A stretch of 64,000 bases of DNA from Enterocloster lavalensis (GTDB taxonomy: Bacteria > Bacillota > Clostridia > Lachnospirales > Lachnospiraceae). Each line of letters starts with the position of its first letter. The first letter of the stretch is position 1. This document shows, in pieces, positions 23,970-33,755 of the stretch. Under the pieces are notes generated by a model that was not told the origin of the DNA, did no database searches, and saw nothing but the letters and a program-made list of their open reading frames with translations. Both the position numbers and the translations under genes were made by a program. The stretch spans positions 124,001-188,000 of the forward strand of contig NZ_CABJCG010000001.1 in the NCBI RefSeq assembly GCF_902364025.1, in the 5' to 3' direction.

Positions 23970-25892
23970 TCAGTTGCTCCCCGGTCCCCCTCCAGGACCG
24001 TCCTCTCCGGCCGCACTGCCCGAGCCGCTGTTCCCGCCGGGAGTCCCGCTTCCGCCGGGGGCCTCCCCTGTTCCGGGAGCGCTGTTTCCGCCGGGCGTAC
24101 CTCCCCCGCCGTTGCCGCCGGGGCCATCGCCGGGCGCTGAAGAGCTGGTTTCCTTTTCCGGAGCGCTGGTCGGCTGAACAACGGGCTTTCCGCCCGGGCC
24201 TTCCGATTCGCCGGAAGCCGAGGTGGTCTCACGGGCTTCAGTGGTGGGGGTCACGCCGGGACCAACTTCCCCGGTGGTCTCAGGTTCCGTCTCCTCAGCG
24301 GTAGTCTCCTCCTGGGAGGTTTCCTCCACCGTCTCCTCGGCGGTGGTCTCCTCAGTGGGAGCCTCGGTTACCGGCTCGGTTGCCGCCGGCTGGGCGGGCG
24401 CTTCCGTCTGTTTGGAACCGCCGCCGGAACTGCTCCCGCCGGTGGGAGCAGGTTTTCCCTCCTCGTAGAGACCGCTGTCCTCGGAAACCTTATTGCTGAT
24501 CTTGCGAACCGTCGACGAAGGCTTGTAGTTCTCCTCGCCGTACAGGAACTGGTGCAGCTGGATCACGTTGCTCTCCAGGGTGGTGGGGACGACGCAGTCC
24601 ATTCTGCCGATCCGCTTGGCCTGGCGGGAGAATGGGAATCCGCCGGTCTGGGCGATATTATACTTGCTTACATTCTTGGCCATGGGCAGAACGTCGTCGA
24701 TGCCGATGTCCGTGGACAGCTGCGGAAGCACCGCGGACACCAGGTTGACCAAGGTCTTGGTATCTGCCTGCTTGGCCTTGTCCAGAGCCAGGGAAATCAC
24801 CTTGCGCTGACGCTCCGTCCGCTGGTAATCCGTGTCCATCAGACGCAGGCGGCAGTAAGCCACAGCCTGAACGCCGTCCAGATGGTTGAGTCCGGCGCTC
24901 TCCAGGTGGTGGGAGCCGATGCCGGTGGATTCCACGGTCTCGGTGATAAAGGAGTTGATGTAAGCAAACTCCGGCCCCGTGATCTCTAGGTCCACCCCGC
25001 CCAGAATATTGATGGCGTCCGCCACCGCTTTCCAGTTAAAGGTGGCGTAGTTGTCGATGGATAAATCCAGATTTTCCTCAAGGGCTTTTACCGCCTGCTT
25101 GTGCCCGCCCTTGAAGTAGGCTTCGTTGATCTTGTGGTAGGTGCCCTCCGAATTGATCTTTAAGTACGTGTCGCGGTATACGCTGACCAGCTTGATATCG
25201 CCGGTGGCCCGGTCCACGGTACAGATCATCTGCACATCCGCCAGAGCGTTTTTCTCCACGCTTCCGTCCCGGGAATCCACTCCGAACACCGCCACGGTCC
25301 AGGTGCCCGTCTGTTTGTGAACAAAGGCCCAGGCCAGGCTGCCAAGCCAGAACACCAGGGCCAGCAGAATCAGATTGCGGATTATTTTGCCGATACGCCG
25401 TTTCCGGCGCTTTGGCGTCCTTTGGCTCCGTTTGCTCCCTGCCATCTCCTGTTCCTCCTCATAAGCCTGCCGTCTGCGGGGAGCCGCCTTCTTAGCGGCG
25501 CCTGAGCGCGCTCCGGGATTGCGGGAATTACTCTGGCTTCGGGAATTTCCCTGAGGCCGTGAAGCTCTGCGGGCCTGAGCCGGGGCTGCGCTGCGAGGCG
25601 GCCTGCCGTTTCTCATTGGTCTGCCGGACGGCGTCTCTTCCAGGGAAATGGGTTCCAGGCCGTCCTCATCGTCCATATATGCTTCATTGTCATATGCTCC
25701 GTCATAATCGTCGTCGAGCCAGTCCTCCTCCTCGTAATCTTCCTCGTAGAAGTCCTCCGGCTCATCCCTGTATTGCTCCCGCTGCCGGGCAGTTTCCCGC
25801 ACCGGCCTTTCTCCTGCGGGCCGCCGTCCTGCGGTCCGGGATTTTCTGGAACGCATGCGCTCCAGCTCGTCGTCATAATCATTGTATCGCAT
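23970..25892 (-). CDS. LytR-CpsA-Psr (LCP) family cell-wall glycopolymer transferase
   Basis: 640 residues. A long charged cytoplasmic N-terminus (1-165, acidic then Arg/Ser/Asn-rich) is followed by one membrane segment (about 170-190). The LCP domain (about 200-430) shows VFGVDSRDG, VSVYRDTYLKI, KINEAYFKGG, INILGGVDLEI and an RLRLMDTDYQRTERQR loop, whose Arg/Asp residues bind the polyprenyl-phosphate donor. It attaches anionic polymers or glycans to peptidoglycan outside the membrane. The last 170 residues are low-complexity Glu/Thr then Gly/Pro/Ser. It follows the NlpC/P60 gene by 25 bp, so the pair is probably an operon. Confidence 0.92.
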   Translation of the reverse strand: MRYNDYDDELERMRSRKSRTAGRRPAGERPVRETARQREQYRDEPEDFYEEDYEEEDWLDDDYDGAYDNEAYMDDEDGLEPISLEETPSGRPMRNGRPPRSAAPAQARRASRPQGNSRSQSNSRNPGARSGAAKKAAPRRRQAYEEEQEMAGSKRSQRTPKRRKRRIGKIIRNLILLALVFWLGSLAWAFVHKQTGTWTVAVFGVDSRDGSVEKNALADVQMICTVDRATGDIKLVSVYRDTYLKINSEGTYHKINEAYFKGGHKQAVKALEENLDLSIDNYATFNWKAVADAINILGGVDLEITGPEFAYINSFITETVESTGIGSHHLESAGLNHLDGVQAVAYCRLRLMDTDYQRTERQRKVISLALDKAKQADTKTLVNLVSAVLPQLSTDIGIDDVLPMAKNVSKYNIAQTGGFPFSRQAKRIGRMDCVVPTTLESNVIQLHQFLYGEENYKPSSTVRKISNKVSEDSGLYEEGKPAPTGGSSSGGGSKQTEAPAQPAATEPVTEAPTEETTAEETVEETSQEETTAEETEPETTGEVGPGVTPTTEARETTSASGESEGPGGKPVVQPTSAPEKETSSSAPGDGPGGNGGGGTPGGNSAPGTGEAPGGSGTPGGNSGSGSAAGEDGPGGGPGSN

Positions 25893-25917
25893 CGCTTTAC
25901 AGCTCCTCTTTTATCGG

Positions 25918-27780
25918 TTAGTCGATCAGTCTGCGGTAATGGGCCCATTCGGGTGTGCAAATTCCCACTTCCACGTTGTTGATATTGCCGCTGGTCTCCT
26001 GCAGGCAGATCATCTGTCCCTCGGCGGTCCAGCCCAGGAACATGACGACATGAGCATTTTCGCCGGGGCGGATGCAGATATCGCCCGGAAGCAGCTCATC
26101 CTTGCCCACGGCCGTGCCGCAGGAGACCAGCGTGCTGGTGCTCTCCCCGCCCAGACGCTTTCCGGTGGCGGACCAGTAGACCCAGTTGATCCATCCGGAG
26201 CAGTCCAGGCCTTTTAGAAAACGCCCGTCCGCGTCGGGGGATACCACCACGCCGAACCGGTTGCCCATATAACCGGGATTTCCGGGTTTTCCGCCCCAAT
26301 AGTAGGGGATCCGTCCCACAGAGGCCAGCGCGTAGCGGACCACGTTCCGGCGCTCGGCGGAGACGCCGTCCGGCACCATTTTCATGTAAAGGTCAATTTC
26401 CAGGGAGGTCAGGGGATTGCGGACCACCACGCCTTCCACGGCGATGCCGTAGCGCTCGTACCAATCCTCTCCCACCAGCGTGTTCACATATCCGCGGGTT
26501 TCTGCGTTCCAGCCCGGCCAGCAGCCCTCTCGCAGGTTCGCCGGATCATTGCCCGCGGCATCCCGCGCAAACAGACCGTTTTCCTCCGTTAGTCCCGCCA
26601 CCTGGAGCTGGATCTGAAGATCCACATGTCCGGGACAGGCAGGCGCAGAGGCTTCTGTCTCCGCCGCCGCGGTCGTGGCGTCTTCTGGCGGGGTCGTCAC
26701 GCCGGGGCCTCCGTCCACACCTTCCACGATTACCCGCTCCTGGGTGGGAACGTCGGGGGATTGAGATTCCTCCCCGGATTCTACCGTTCCCACTGCGTTC
26801 CCCCCGCTTTCGCTATTGGCCGCGGAGGCTTCCGGATGAGAGCCTTCCGAGGGCTGCTGCGCTTCGCCGGACGGATCCGCCGCCGCTGCTTCCTCATTGC
26901 CGCCTGCCGTGGCAGCTGCGCCGTCCGTTTCCCCGGCGCTGTTCGTCTCAGCCGTCTCACTCCCGCTACTCGTCCCGGCCGTTTCCCCCGCGCCGTTCAC
27001 ACCAGCCGTCTGGACCGCCTCCGCTTCTCCCCCATCGTCCGTCAGACAGCCGTCGCAGTAATAGACCGGGCTGATCTGGCAGGTGTAACTATGGGAGCCG
27101 CCCCAAAGCTCCAGCGCATAGGCTTCAAGCTCCTCCAGCCCTGAATCCGGCTCATAATACTGGTACACGTTGGTCATCGCCAGGATGTCCTTGATGTTGG
27201 AACGCCACTCCGAGGCCGTCCCGTCGCCGTTTAAATACGTCACCTGAATGCCGGAGAACTCCGGCACAATCCAGGTGGCGGGATCGGCGGGATTCTGGCC
27301 CTGGGCCGACGGGTTGTATGTTCCCAGCAGCTGGTCGGCCGGCACGCCGAGTTTTGCGGCCACCGAGGAGGGCGTCTGGTTGTAAAGGTCGTAAATCTCC
27401 GAATTCCACTGGGACTCCCGGGAGGAGAGATCCTCGTAAATCTGTTCCGCGTAGCTGACGGCTCCCGGACCGCCCTGTTCCCCGCCTTCCGGGTAAAGCT
27501 CCGCCAGGTTGAGAACGTCCGGCCTCGCCGTTTGTTCCGTCTCCGCAGGGCTTGCGGTATCCGGGCTTGCGGCGGCGGGGCTTGCGACAGCCTGAGACGG
27601 AGTCGCCTGCGCCGGTTTTGTACCGGCAGGCAGAGCCGCCACGGGTACCGGGACTATGGTGCGCACCGGAGTCCACTGCTCCGACAGCGCGCCCACAGCC
27701 AGCCCGGCGCAGGCCATCACAACCCCCACAGCCATCTTATATCTGTATGTAAACCACATCTTGCGTATATCGATACTCAT
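25918..27780 (-). CDS. Secreted NlpC/P60-type cell-wall hydrolase with long low-complexity linker
   Basis: 620 residues from ATG 27780. An N-terminal signal or anchor segment (about 15-32, MAVGVVMACAGLAVGAL) is followed by an Ala/Thr/Pro-rich stretch, a region containing a LysM-like segment (SSVAAKLGVPADQLLGTYN), an Ala/Gly/Glu/Thr-rich linker (about 240-370), and a C-terminal NlpC/P60 domain. The catalytic Cys is in LDCSGWINW and the His in NAHVVMFLGW. It probably cleaves peptidoglycan stem peptides on the cell surface. An LCP gene follows. Confidence 0.85.
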   Translation of the reverse strand: MSIDIRKMWFTYRYKMAVGVVMACAGLAVGALSEQWTPVRTIVPVPVAALPAGTKPAQATPSQAVASPAAASPDTASPAETEQTARPDVLNLAELYPEGGEQGGPGAVSYAEQIYEDLSSRESQWNSEIYDLYNQTPSSVAAKLGVPADQLLGTYNPSAQGQNPADPATWIVPEFSGIQVTYLNGDGTASEWRSNIKDILAMTNVYQYYEPDSGLEELEAYALELWGGSHSYTCQISPVYYCDGCLTDDGGEAEAVQTAGVNGAGETAGTSSGSETAETNSAGETDGAAATAGGNEEAAAADPSGEAQQPSEGSHPEASAANSESGGNAVGTVESGEESQSPDVPTQERVIVEGVDGGPGVTTPPEDATTAAAETEASAPACPGHVDLQIQLQVAGLTEENGLFARDAAGNDPANLREGCWPGWNAETRGYVNTLVGEDWYERYGIAVEGVVVRNPLTSLEIDLYMKMVPDGVSAERRNVVRYALASVGRIPYYWGGKPGNPGYMGNRFGVVVSPDADGRFLKGLDCSGWINWVYWSATGKRLGGESTSTLVSCGTAVGKDELLPGDICIRPGENAHVVMFLGWTAEGQMICLQETSGNINNVEVGICTPEWAHYRRLID

Positions 27781-27910
27781 AACTTCCCCATGTCTTTTGT
27801 ATACAGGTTTCCAATGCACCGCATGCCATTATACCACATTGCGGTGTGAAAAAACAGAACAAATCTCTTAATAAATCATTACATGTAACCGGCAGTGCGC
27901 ACAAAAAACA

Positions 27911-27954
27911 CAGGCTCCGGTCCGCCGCTTCAAAGCCGGCAAAACCGGAGCCTG
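27911..27954 (-). terminator. Terminator of the amidohydrolase gene
   Basis: CAGGCTCCGGT (27911-27921) and ACCGGAGCCTG (27944-27954) form an 11-bp stem. On the minus strand it is followed by TGTTTTTTG, a proper T-tail, shortly after the hydrolase stop codon. Confidence 0.85.
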
Positions 27955-27976
27955 TCTGGCTCGTTCTCTATAAAAT

Positions 27977-29206
27977 TTAATATGATCCCCCGGCAAGCTC
28001 CCTCACCACATCCAGGAACACGTTTGCCCCGGCAACGGCGTCCTCGTCGCGGGTATATTCCCTCGGGTTATGGCTGATCCCGCCGATGCTGGGAACAAAG
28101 ATCATGGCCGTCGGGCAGATTCTTGCCAGCATCTGGGCATCCTGGCCTGCACCGGAGGTCATACGCCTGCAGCTTAACCCGCGGGCCGCTGCCGCCTGCT
28201 CAATCGTTCTCACGATCCCCTGGTCAAACAGGACGGGATCAAACTCCGTCAGGCGTTCGGTGGAGATTTTAACATGATCGGACTGTTCCAGCTCGTTAAA
28301 GTACCCGGCCAGCGCCTTCTCATCCGCTTCCAGCTTCGCCTTGTCCGGATTGCGCAGATCCACGGTAAATACCGCCCCGGATGGGATCACATTGATCGCG
28401 TTGGGTTCCAGCCGGATGGTGCCCACCGTGGCCACGCCGCCGGATTTTTCCACCAACTGCCGCAGAAATACGTTGACCTTAGCCGCGGCAAGCCCGGCGT
28501 CCGCCCTCAGAGCCGTTGGCGTGGTTCCTGCGTGATTGGCCGCCCCCTGGATGGTTACCCGCTGCCAGTGGATGCCCTGCAGATTCTCCACCGCGCCGAT
28601 TTTTACGTTCTCCACGTCCATGATCGGCCCCTGCTCAATGTGAAGCTCCACAAATGCCTCCGGCTGCAGAAAGCCCGGCTGGACCGTCCCCTCGTAACCG
28701 GTCCGCTTCAGCTCTTCCCCCAGAACCGTGCCGTCCGTCCCCACCGTGGCGAGTGCCTCATCCACTGCCATACCTCCTGCGTAGACCAGGGAACCCATCA
28801 TATCCGGGGAATAGCGCACGCCCTCTTCGTTGGTGAAAGCGCCGACGACAACCGGTCTTGCGGTCCTTATGCCCGCCTCCATCAGGGTTTTGATCACCTC
28901 AATCCCGCCGATCACACCCAGGCAGCCGTCGTACTGCCCGGCATTGATCACCGTGTCGATGTGGGAGCCGATCATCAGAGGCTTCTCCAGTCTGTTTTCC
29001 TCCGTCTGCCAGATGCCGAACATATTTCCGATCCTGTCCACCACCAGCTCAAGGCCCGCCTCCCGGATCCAGCCCGCCACCAGGTCCCGGCCTTCCTTCT
29101 CCGCGTCCGAGGCTGCAAGGCGGGTTCTTCTGCCCTCCGCATCCTTTCCAATTTCTCCCAAAGCATGGATTCTCTCCATCAGTCTTGTACCATTGATTGA
29201 TAACAT
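27977..29206 (-). CDS. Zn-dependent M20 amidohydrolase (N-carbamoyl-L-amino acid hydrolase/allantoate amidohydrolase type)
   Basis: 409 residues from ATG 29206 with AGGAG 8 nt upstream; a GTG two codons earlier is possible. Metal ligands are in IGSHIDTVINAGQYDGCLGV and later in ELHIEQGP and SHNPREYT. The lid domain carries HAGTTP. These features match hydantoinase/carbamoylase enzymes that cleave N-carbamoyl or ureido groups. It is divergent from an AraC regulator (200-bp gap) that may control it. Substrate unknown. Confidence 0.88.
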   Translation of the reverse strand: MLSINGTRLMERIHALGEIGKDAEGRRTRLAASDAEKEGRDLVAGWIREAGLELVVDRIGNMFGIWQTEENRLEKPLMIGSHIDTVINAGQYDGCLGVIGGIEVIKTLMEAGIRTARPVVVGAFTNEEGVRYSPDMMGSLVYAGGMAVDEALATVGTDGTVLGEELKRTGYEGTVQPGFLQPEAFVELHIEQGPIMDVENVKIGAVENLQGIHWQRVTIQGAANHAGTTPTALRADAGLAAAKVNVFLRQLVEKSGGVATVGTIRLEPNAINVIPSGAVFTVDLRNPDKAKLEADEKALAGYFNELEQSDHVKISTERLTEFDPVLFDQGIVRTIEQAAAARGLSCRRMTSGAGQDAQMLARICPTAMIFVPSIGGISHNPREYTRDEDAVAGANVFLDVVRELAGGSY

Positions 29207-29406
29207 ACACACATCTCCTGTCTGACTCGTATTTCAGTTCAAGCGCTTTCCCTGTTTGTTTGACCGTATACCGGAATTGTATCAGGAACCGGCGTGAAAT
29301 TCTATCAATAACAGCCCGGCTTCTATCAGATTTATCCTGAATTTTTGTTCCGGTCTTTTATTTGCGCAGAATTCATGTAAAATAGAGTCAGAGGAGGTGT
29401 GGCGGA

Positions 29407-30384
29407 ATGAAACAGTCGTTTCCGAAATGCAATCAGTCCGACATGGAATTTGTGATATCCACCAATGAAAAACAGCAGGAAGAGGTTCGGTTTCTCTCCG
29501 GGGATTTCCCGGTTTCCGTCTATACCCAGCACTACCGGCATGCCGCGTCCGACTATGTGCCGCTCCACTGGCACGGCGAGCTTCAGGTTCACTGGATCGC
29601 AGAAGGCGCGCTGGAATACAGCGTCAACGGCCGCCATTTTGTCCTCGGCCCCGACAAGCTTCTCCTGATCAACCGCCGCCAGCTCCACGGCTCCCGGACC
29701 ATGGATGGGGACACCCGGACTCTGTGCATCAACTTTACGCCCGACATCTTTCATCCGCTGATCCGGGAAAACTACGTCCTCCCATTGCTGCAGAGCGATT
29801 CATTCACGCACTCCCTGCTGCTCCTTTTGCCCTACCAGACCGAGAAGCTTAAAACATTTTTGAACTGGAAATGCGAACCTCTGCAGTATTTTTCCGTTAT
29901 CAATTTTCTGTCTCTGGTTTTCGAAGATATTTTAGGAAGCGGCGGGAACACACAAAATCCGCAAGACTATGAAGAGATCAAATTGATCCAGACCATGATC
30001 CGCTTCGTCCAGACCCACTACGCCGAACCGCTGACCGTCCGGCAGATCAGCGACCACGCCATCACCAATAAAAACCGGTGCACTGCGCTGTTCCGCAAAT
30101 ACACCGGCCTGTCTCCCATCAAATATTTAAATGAGTACCGCCTCTACACTGCCAAAAATATGATCGTCAACTCCGACAAACCGATCTCGGAAATCAGCGC
30201 GGATGTGGGCTACAACCAGATCAGCTACTTTATCGAACAGTTTCGCGGCAGCTACGGCCTGCCGCCCCTGAAATACCGGAATCAGTTTGGACGCAGGCAG
30301 ACGTCGGGGCAGGAATCCGGTCAGACTGCCATCTCCCACGCTGTTTCCAGGGCTACCGACATCATATCCCGGAAAGATTCCTGA
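29407..30384 (+). CDS. AraC-family regulator with cupin sensor domain
   Basis: 325 residues with AGGAGG before the ATG. The N-terminal cupin-like sensing domain (about 35-130) has HWHGELQVHWI and a later histidine-containing strand. The C-terminal AraC DNA-binding domain (about 195-300) has LTVRQISDHAITNKNRC and ISEISADVGYNQISYF. A roughly 30-residue tail overlaps the 3' end of deoD on the other strand by 64 bp. Likely target: the divergent amidohydrolase gene or the nearby nucleoside operon (inference). Confidence 0.9.
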   Translation: MKQSFPKCNQSDMEFVISTNEKQQEEVRFLSGDFPVSVYTQHYRHAASDYVPLHWHGELQVHWIAEGALEYSVNGRHFVLGPDKLLLINRRQLHGSRTMDGDTRTLCINFTPDIFHPLIRENYVLPLLQSDSFTHSLLLLLPYQTEKLKTFLNWKCEPLQYFSVINFLSLVFEDILGSGGNTQNPQDYEEIKLIQTMIRFVQTHYAEPLTVRQISDHAITNKNRCTALFRKYTGLSPIKYLNEYRLYTAKNMIVNSDKPISEISADVGYNQISYFIEQFRGSYGLPPLKYRNQFGRRQTSGQESGQTAISHAVSRATDIISRKDS

Positions 30385-31049
30385 CGCTCCAGTGCGGTCA
30401 GGGACTTGTGGGTGACCAGCTGGTCGGAAATCGTCACCATGCCCAGGGCCTTTTTGCCGCAAACGGCGGCGGTGAGGTACAGAGCGGCAATCTCCATTTC
30501 CACGGCCAGAACGCCCAGTTTTGCCAGCTTGTCGTTGAAATCGGCCTGGGGGTGGTAGAAATAATCGCTGGTGCAGACAGTTCCCACATGGCAGCCGATT
30601 TTATTCTGCCCGGCTGTTTTCACAGCGGCTGCCAGCATCGGATAGTCCGCCGCGGGAGCCAGCGTACAGGGGATTCCCAGAGCGTTCGCCATGCCCGAAT
30701 CCGTGGCGCAGGTCATGGCGAGAACCAGATCGCCCAGATCAATATCCGGCTGAATGGCTCCTGCGGAACCGATGCGGATGATTCGTTCCACGTCGAACTG
30801 CGAAAACAGCTCTGTGGCGTAAATACTGATGGAGGGACAGCCCATACCGTGTCCCATGACGGACAGCGTTTTTCCCTTGTAGGTGCCTGTATAGCCCAGC
30901 ATGCCCCGCACGGTATTAAAACAGACAGGATTTTCCAGATAATGTTCTGCGATGAATTTGGCGCGCAGGGGGTCTCCAGGCATAATTACGGTCTTGGCAA
31001 TTTCAGCGTTTTGTACATAGATGGAAGCGGATACAGATTGTTTATTCAT
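30321..31049 (-). CDS. deoD: Purine-nucleoside phosphorylase, DeoD type
   Basis: 242 residues, usual for hexameric DeoD. Motifs include IMPGDPLRAKFIA, MGHGMGCPSISIY, RIGSAGAI and LAVEMEIAALY, and the base-binding Ser-Asp pair in TISDQ. It converts purine nucleosides and phosphate to base and ribose 1-phosphate; some members also take 5'-deoxy or 5'-methylthio analogues. It is the last gene of the importer operon, 14 bp behind the isomerase, and supplies the substrate type that the isomerase needs. Confidence 0.94.
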   Translation of the reverse strand: MNKQSVSASIYVQNAEIAKTVIMPGDPLRAKFIAEHYLENPVCFNTVRGMLGYTGTYKGKTLSVMGHGMGCPSISIYATELFSQFDVERIIRIGSAGAIQPDIDLGDLVLAMTCATDSGMANALGIPCTLAPAADYPMLAAAVKTAGQNKIGCHVGTVCTSDYFYHPQADFNDKLAKLGVLAVEMEIAALYLTAAVCGKKALGMVTISDQLVTHKSLTALERQESFRDMMSVALETAWEMAV

Positions 31050-31063
31050 GGTACTCCCCTTTC

Positions 31064-32131
31064 TCAGTCAAACAGTAAGCGCAGGCTGTCGGAATAAGGC
31101 GGATAGCAGATGCCCTTTTCCGTGATAATTGCGGTGATCAGGCTGTGGTCCGTCACGTCAAAGGCCGGGTTGTAGCACTTGACCTCGGGCAGAGCCTTGG
31201 GTTGTGTATAGAATTTTTCCTTGATCTCCTCCGGCGCGCGCAGCTCGATTTCAATGTCCTCGCCGGTGGGACACTCCAAATCAATGGTGGAGGTGGGGCC
31301 CAGCACATAGAAGGGTATGTTATAATGCCTGGCCAGAATCGCTACGCCGCTTGTGCCGATCTTGTTGGCGGTATCGCCGTTGGCCGCCACCCGGTCGCAG
31401 CCAACCAGGCAGGCCTGTACCCAGCCGTTTTTCATCACAAGGGAGGCCATATTGTCGCAGATCAGCGTGACGTCCACCCCGGCCTTGTAAAGCTCAAAGG
31501 CGGTCAGCCGCGCTCCCTGTAAAAGCGGCCGGGTTTCGTCGGCGAAAACCTTGAAATTGAGGCCCCGCTCGTGGCCCAGCAGAACGGGGCCGATGGCCGT
31601 GCCGTAGCGGGAGGTGGCCAGGGGGCCGGTGTTGCAGTGGGTCAGGATGCTGTCTCCGTCCTTCAGCACTTTCAGACCATTTTCCGATATGGCCGTGCAC
31701 ATGGCGATATCTTCTTTACGAATCGCCAGGCTTTCCCGTTCCAAAAGCTGTAAAATCTCCGGGACCGTTTTATGGGGATTGTCCCGGACCACGCCATCCA
31801 TCCGGCGCAGGGCCCACTCCAGGTTCACTGCGGTGGGACGCGCGGAATTCAGATACGCGGTATTTTTGAAAAACATCCCGGAAAATTCCTTATAGTCCTG
31901 GGTTTTAATCTGCCTGCCCAGCACATAGCTCGCAAAACCGGCGAAAATACCGATTGCAGGGGCGCCGCGGACGCGGAGCATCACAATGGCGTCGTATAAA
32001 TCCTCAGCCTTGGATAAGGTGAGGTATTCCAGCCGGTTGGGAAGCAGCGTCTGGTCGATGATGACGACGCTGTTTTTGTCCGGAGACAATACAACGTTGT
32101 CAAGTTGTTCAATGCGGTCTGTTGTGTCCAT
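31064..32131 (-). CDS. mtnA: MtnA-type aldose-1-phosphate isomerase (5-methylthioribose-1-phosphate isomerase family)
   Basis: 355 residues. Family features: [12 protein letters not shown], the catalytic Cys in [10 protein letters not shown], the catalytic Asp in [18 protein letters not shown], and GPTSTIDL near the end. It isomerises 5-substituted ribose 1-phosphates to ribulose 1-phosphates. The active-site loop reads HCNTGP where classical MtnA has HCNAGA, so the 5-substituent preference may differ. The next enzymes of the classical methionine salvage pathway are absent; instead a class II aldolase gene precedes it by 15 bp. Confidence 0.9.
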   Translation of the reverse strand: MDTTDRIEQLDNVVLSPDKNSVVIIDQTLLPNRLEYLTLSKAEDLYDAIVMLRVRGAPAIGIFAGFASYVLGRQIKTQDYKEFSGMFFKNTAYLNSARPTAVNLEWALRRMDGVVRDNPHKTVPEILQLLERESLAIRKEDIAMCTAISENGLKVLKDGDSILTHCNTGPLATSRYGTAIGPVLLGHERGLNFKVFADETRPLLQGARLTAFELYKAGVDVTLICDNMASLVMKNGWVQACLVGCDRVAANGDTANKIGTSGVAILARHYNIPFYVLGPTSTIDLECPTGEDIEIELRAPEEIKEKFYTQPKALPEVKCYNPAFDVTDHSLITAIITEKGICYPPYSDSLRLLFD

Positions 32132-32146
32132 ATCAGTAGTCCTTTC

Positions 32147-32791
32147 TCATTTATGATTGAAATAGTTCTGCGCTAAAGACTTCATAACGGCGATCTGCTC
32201 CGCCTCGATGAGGTTGGGCGTGCCGATTTGCAGGCACATCTGATAGATCTGAGCCGTCATCTCCAGCACAGCACAGCATTTGAAGGCCATCTCCATGGTC
32301 GCCCCCAGGCACACGGCGCCGTGATTGGCCATCAGGCAGGCGTTATTTTCCCGTCCCAGCGCCTGTATCACATGATCGGCCAATTCCCGGGACCCGGGTA
32401 GGCCATATTTGGCTACGGGCACATCTCCGCCGAATACCTGGGCGCTCTCGTCAATGATGGCCGGGATGGGCATTCCCAGCACTGCAAACACCTGGGAATA
32501 GACGGGATGGGTATGGATCACCGCGTTGACGTCCGGCCGGTTGGCCAGGATGCCAAGGTGCATATCCTTTTCAATAGTGGGCCTCCTGCCGCCCTCCATA
32601 TGATGTCCGGCAGCGTCAAACACCACCACGTCCTCCTCGGTTAAAAGGCTGTAATTCATGCCGGATGGCGTGAGATAGATATAACCTGTCTGTGGATCTC
32701 TCAGGCTGATATTTCCCCATGTTTCCACCGTCAGACCACGGCCCAGCATATTTTTTCCCGCTTCAATCAGCGCCTGTTTCATATTCTCCAT
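32147..32791 (-). CDS. Class II aldolase (fuculose/ribulose-1-phosphate aldolase type)
   Basis: 214 residues from ATG 32791 (GAGGTG site). Zinc ligands are the His pair in VIHTHPVYS and the His in MANHGAVCLG; the acidic residue is in PTIEKDMHL. Such enzymes split ketose 1-phosphates to DHAP and an aldehyde. Placed between a nucleoside importer and an MtnA-type isomerase, it fits the aldolase of the DHAP shunt known for 5-methylthio- and 5-deoxyribulose 1-phosphate. Fuculose or rhamnulose phosphate would be the alternative, but no kinase or isomerase for those is here. Confidence 0.88.
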   Translation of the reverse strand: MENMKQALIEAGKNMLGRGLTVETWGNISLRDPQTGYIYLTPSGMNYSLLTEEDVVVFDAAGHHMEGGRRPTIEKDMHLGILANRPDVNAVIHTHPVYSQVFAVLGMPIPAIIDESAQVFGGDVPVAKYGLPGSRELADHVIQALGRENNACLMANHGAVCLGATMEMAFKCCAVLEMTAQIYQMCLQIGTPNLIEAEQIAVMKSLAQNYFNHK

Positions 32792-32804
32792 AATTTCACC
32801 TCTA

Positions 32805-33728
32805 TTATTTGACTTCTTCAAAATGTTTCCCCTCAAAGGCCGCCATGCCCCGATTGCCCCTGACAAACATGAGCGCAACCACGGTCACGCAGTATGGGAG
32901 CATACGCAGCAGCTGGGAAGGAATGTTCAGGTCCTGCAGAGACAGCTGCGCCGCATCCGCCAGGCCGAAAAGCAGGCTTGCGCCCAGAATCCCGGCGGGA
33001 TTGCTGGAGCCAAGAGCGCAGATTACGTTGGAAATGTAACCTCTGTCCGAGGACATGCCCTCCACAAACATATTCATCTGGCAGACTGAAAGGAACGCCC
33101 CGGCCAGACCGGCCAGAATGCCACAGAGCAGCATACACATGTACTTGTAGCGGTTGACCCGGATTCCGGATGTGCTGGCAACGTAAGGGTTATTTCCGAT
33201 GATGCGGACCCGCATGCCGAATTTTGTCCGGAACATCAAAAACCAGGTCAGGGGCACAAGTAAAATGGCGAGGTAGGTCACCAGAAACTGCCCGGTAAAG
33301 AGCGCTCCCACCAACGGGATATCTGCCAGAAGAGGCAGATCCAGCCCCTTGATGGAGGCCACCGGCGGAGAGTTTGTGGACGAGCCCCACATAGTCTGGA
33401 GGAAAATGCCAACCAATGCGGCCACCAGCATGTTCAGGCCCAGGCCGCCGATGATGTGATTGACATGACAGCGGATGCAGAGCCAGCCGTTGAGCAGCGC
33501 CAGCGCGGTGGAGGCAGATATGCCCATCAGTAAACCCAGCCACGGATTTGCGGTGAGATGGGAACCGACCACGGCTGAGAAAGCGCCGATTGTGATCATC
33601 CCCTCTACGCCCAGGGGCATAATACCGCATCGGCTGGCGAACATGCCTCCGACGGAGGCCAGCAGCAGCGGGGTGCCCATGCGCAGCGTTGCGCTTAAGG
33701 TCATCTCTAAAAGTTTAAGAATATCCAT
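32805..33728 (-). CDS. Nucleoside ABC transporter permease (NupQ/YufQ-like)
   Basis: 307 residues with about eight to nine membrane segments. It has the family stretches LLLASVGGMFASRCGIMPLGVEG (N-terminal third) and NNPYVASTSGIRVNRYKYM. The second of two permeases in a BMP-type importer. Separated by 27 bp from the first permease gene and by 13 bp from the aldolase gene. Confidence 0.92.
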   Translation of the reverse strand: MDILKLLEMTLSATLRMGTPLLLASVGGMFASRCGIMPLGVEGMITIGAFSAVVGSHLTANPWLGLLMGISASTALALLNGWLCIRCHVNHIIGGLGLNMLVAALVGIFLQTMWGSSTNSPPVASIKGLDLPLLADIPLVGALFTGQFLVTYLAILLVPLTWFLMFRTKFGMRVRIIGNNPYVASTSGIRVNRYKYMCMLLCGILAGLAGAFLSVCQMNMFVEGMSSDRGYISNVICALGSSNPAGILGASLLFGLADAAQLSLQDLNIPSQLLRMLPYCVTVVALMFVRGNRGMAAFEGKHFEEVK

Positions 33729-33755
33729 AATAATCCTGCCTTTCTGCCGTGCAAG

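Noticed and set aside
28274..29200. 308-codon plus-strand open frame opposite the amidohydrolase
   Set aside because: The minus strand carries clear M20 metal-binding motifs and a proper terminator; the plus frame shows no domain or ribosome-binding site.
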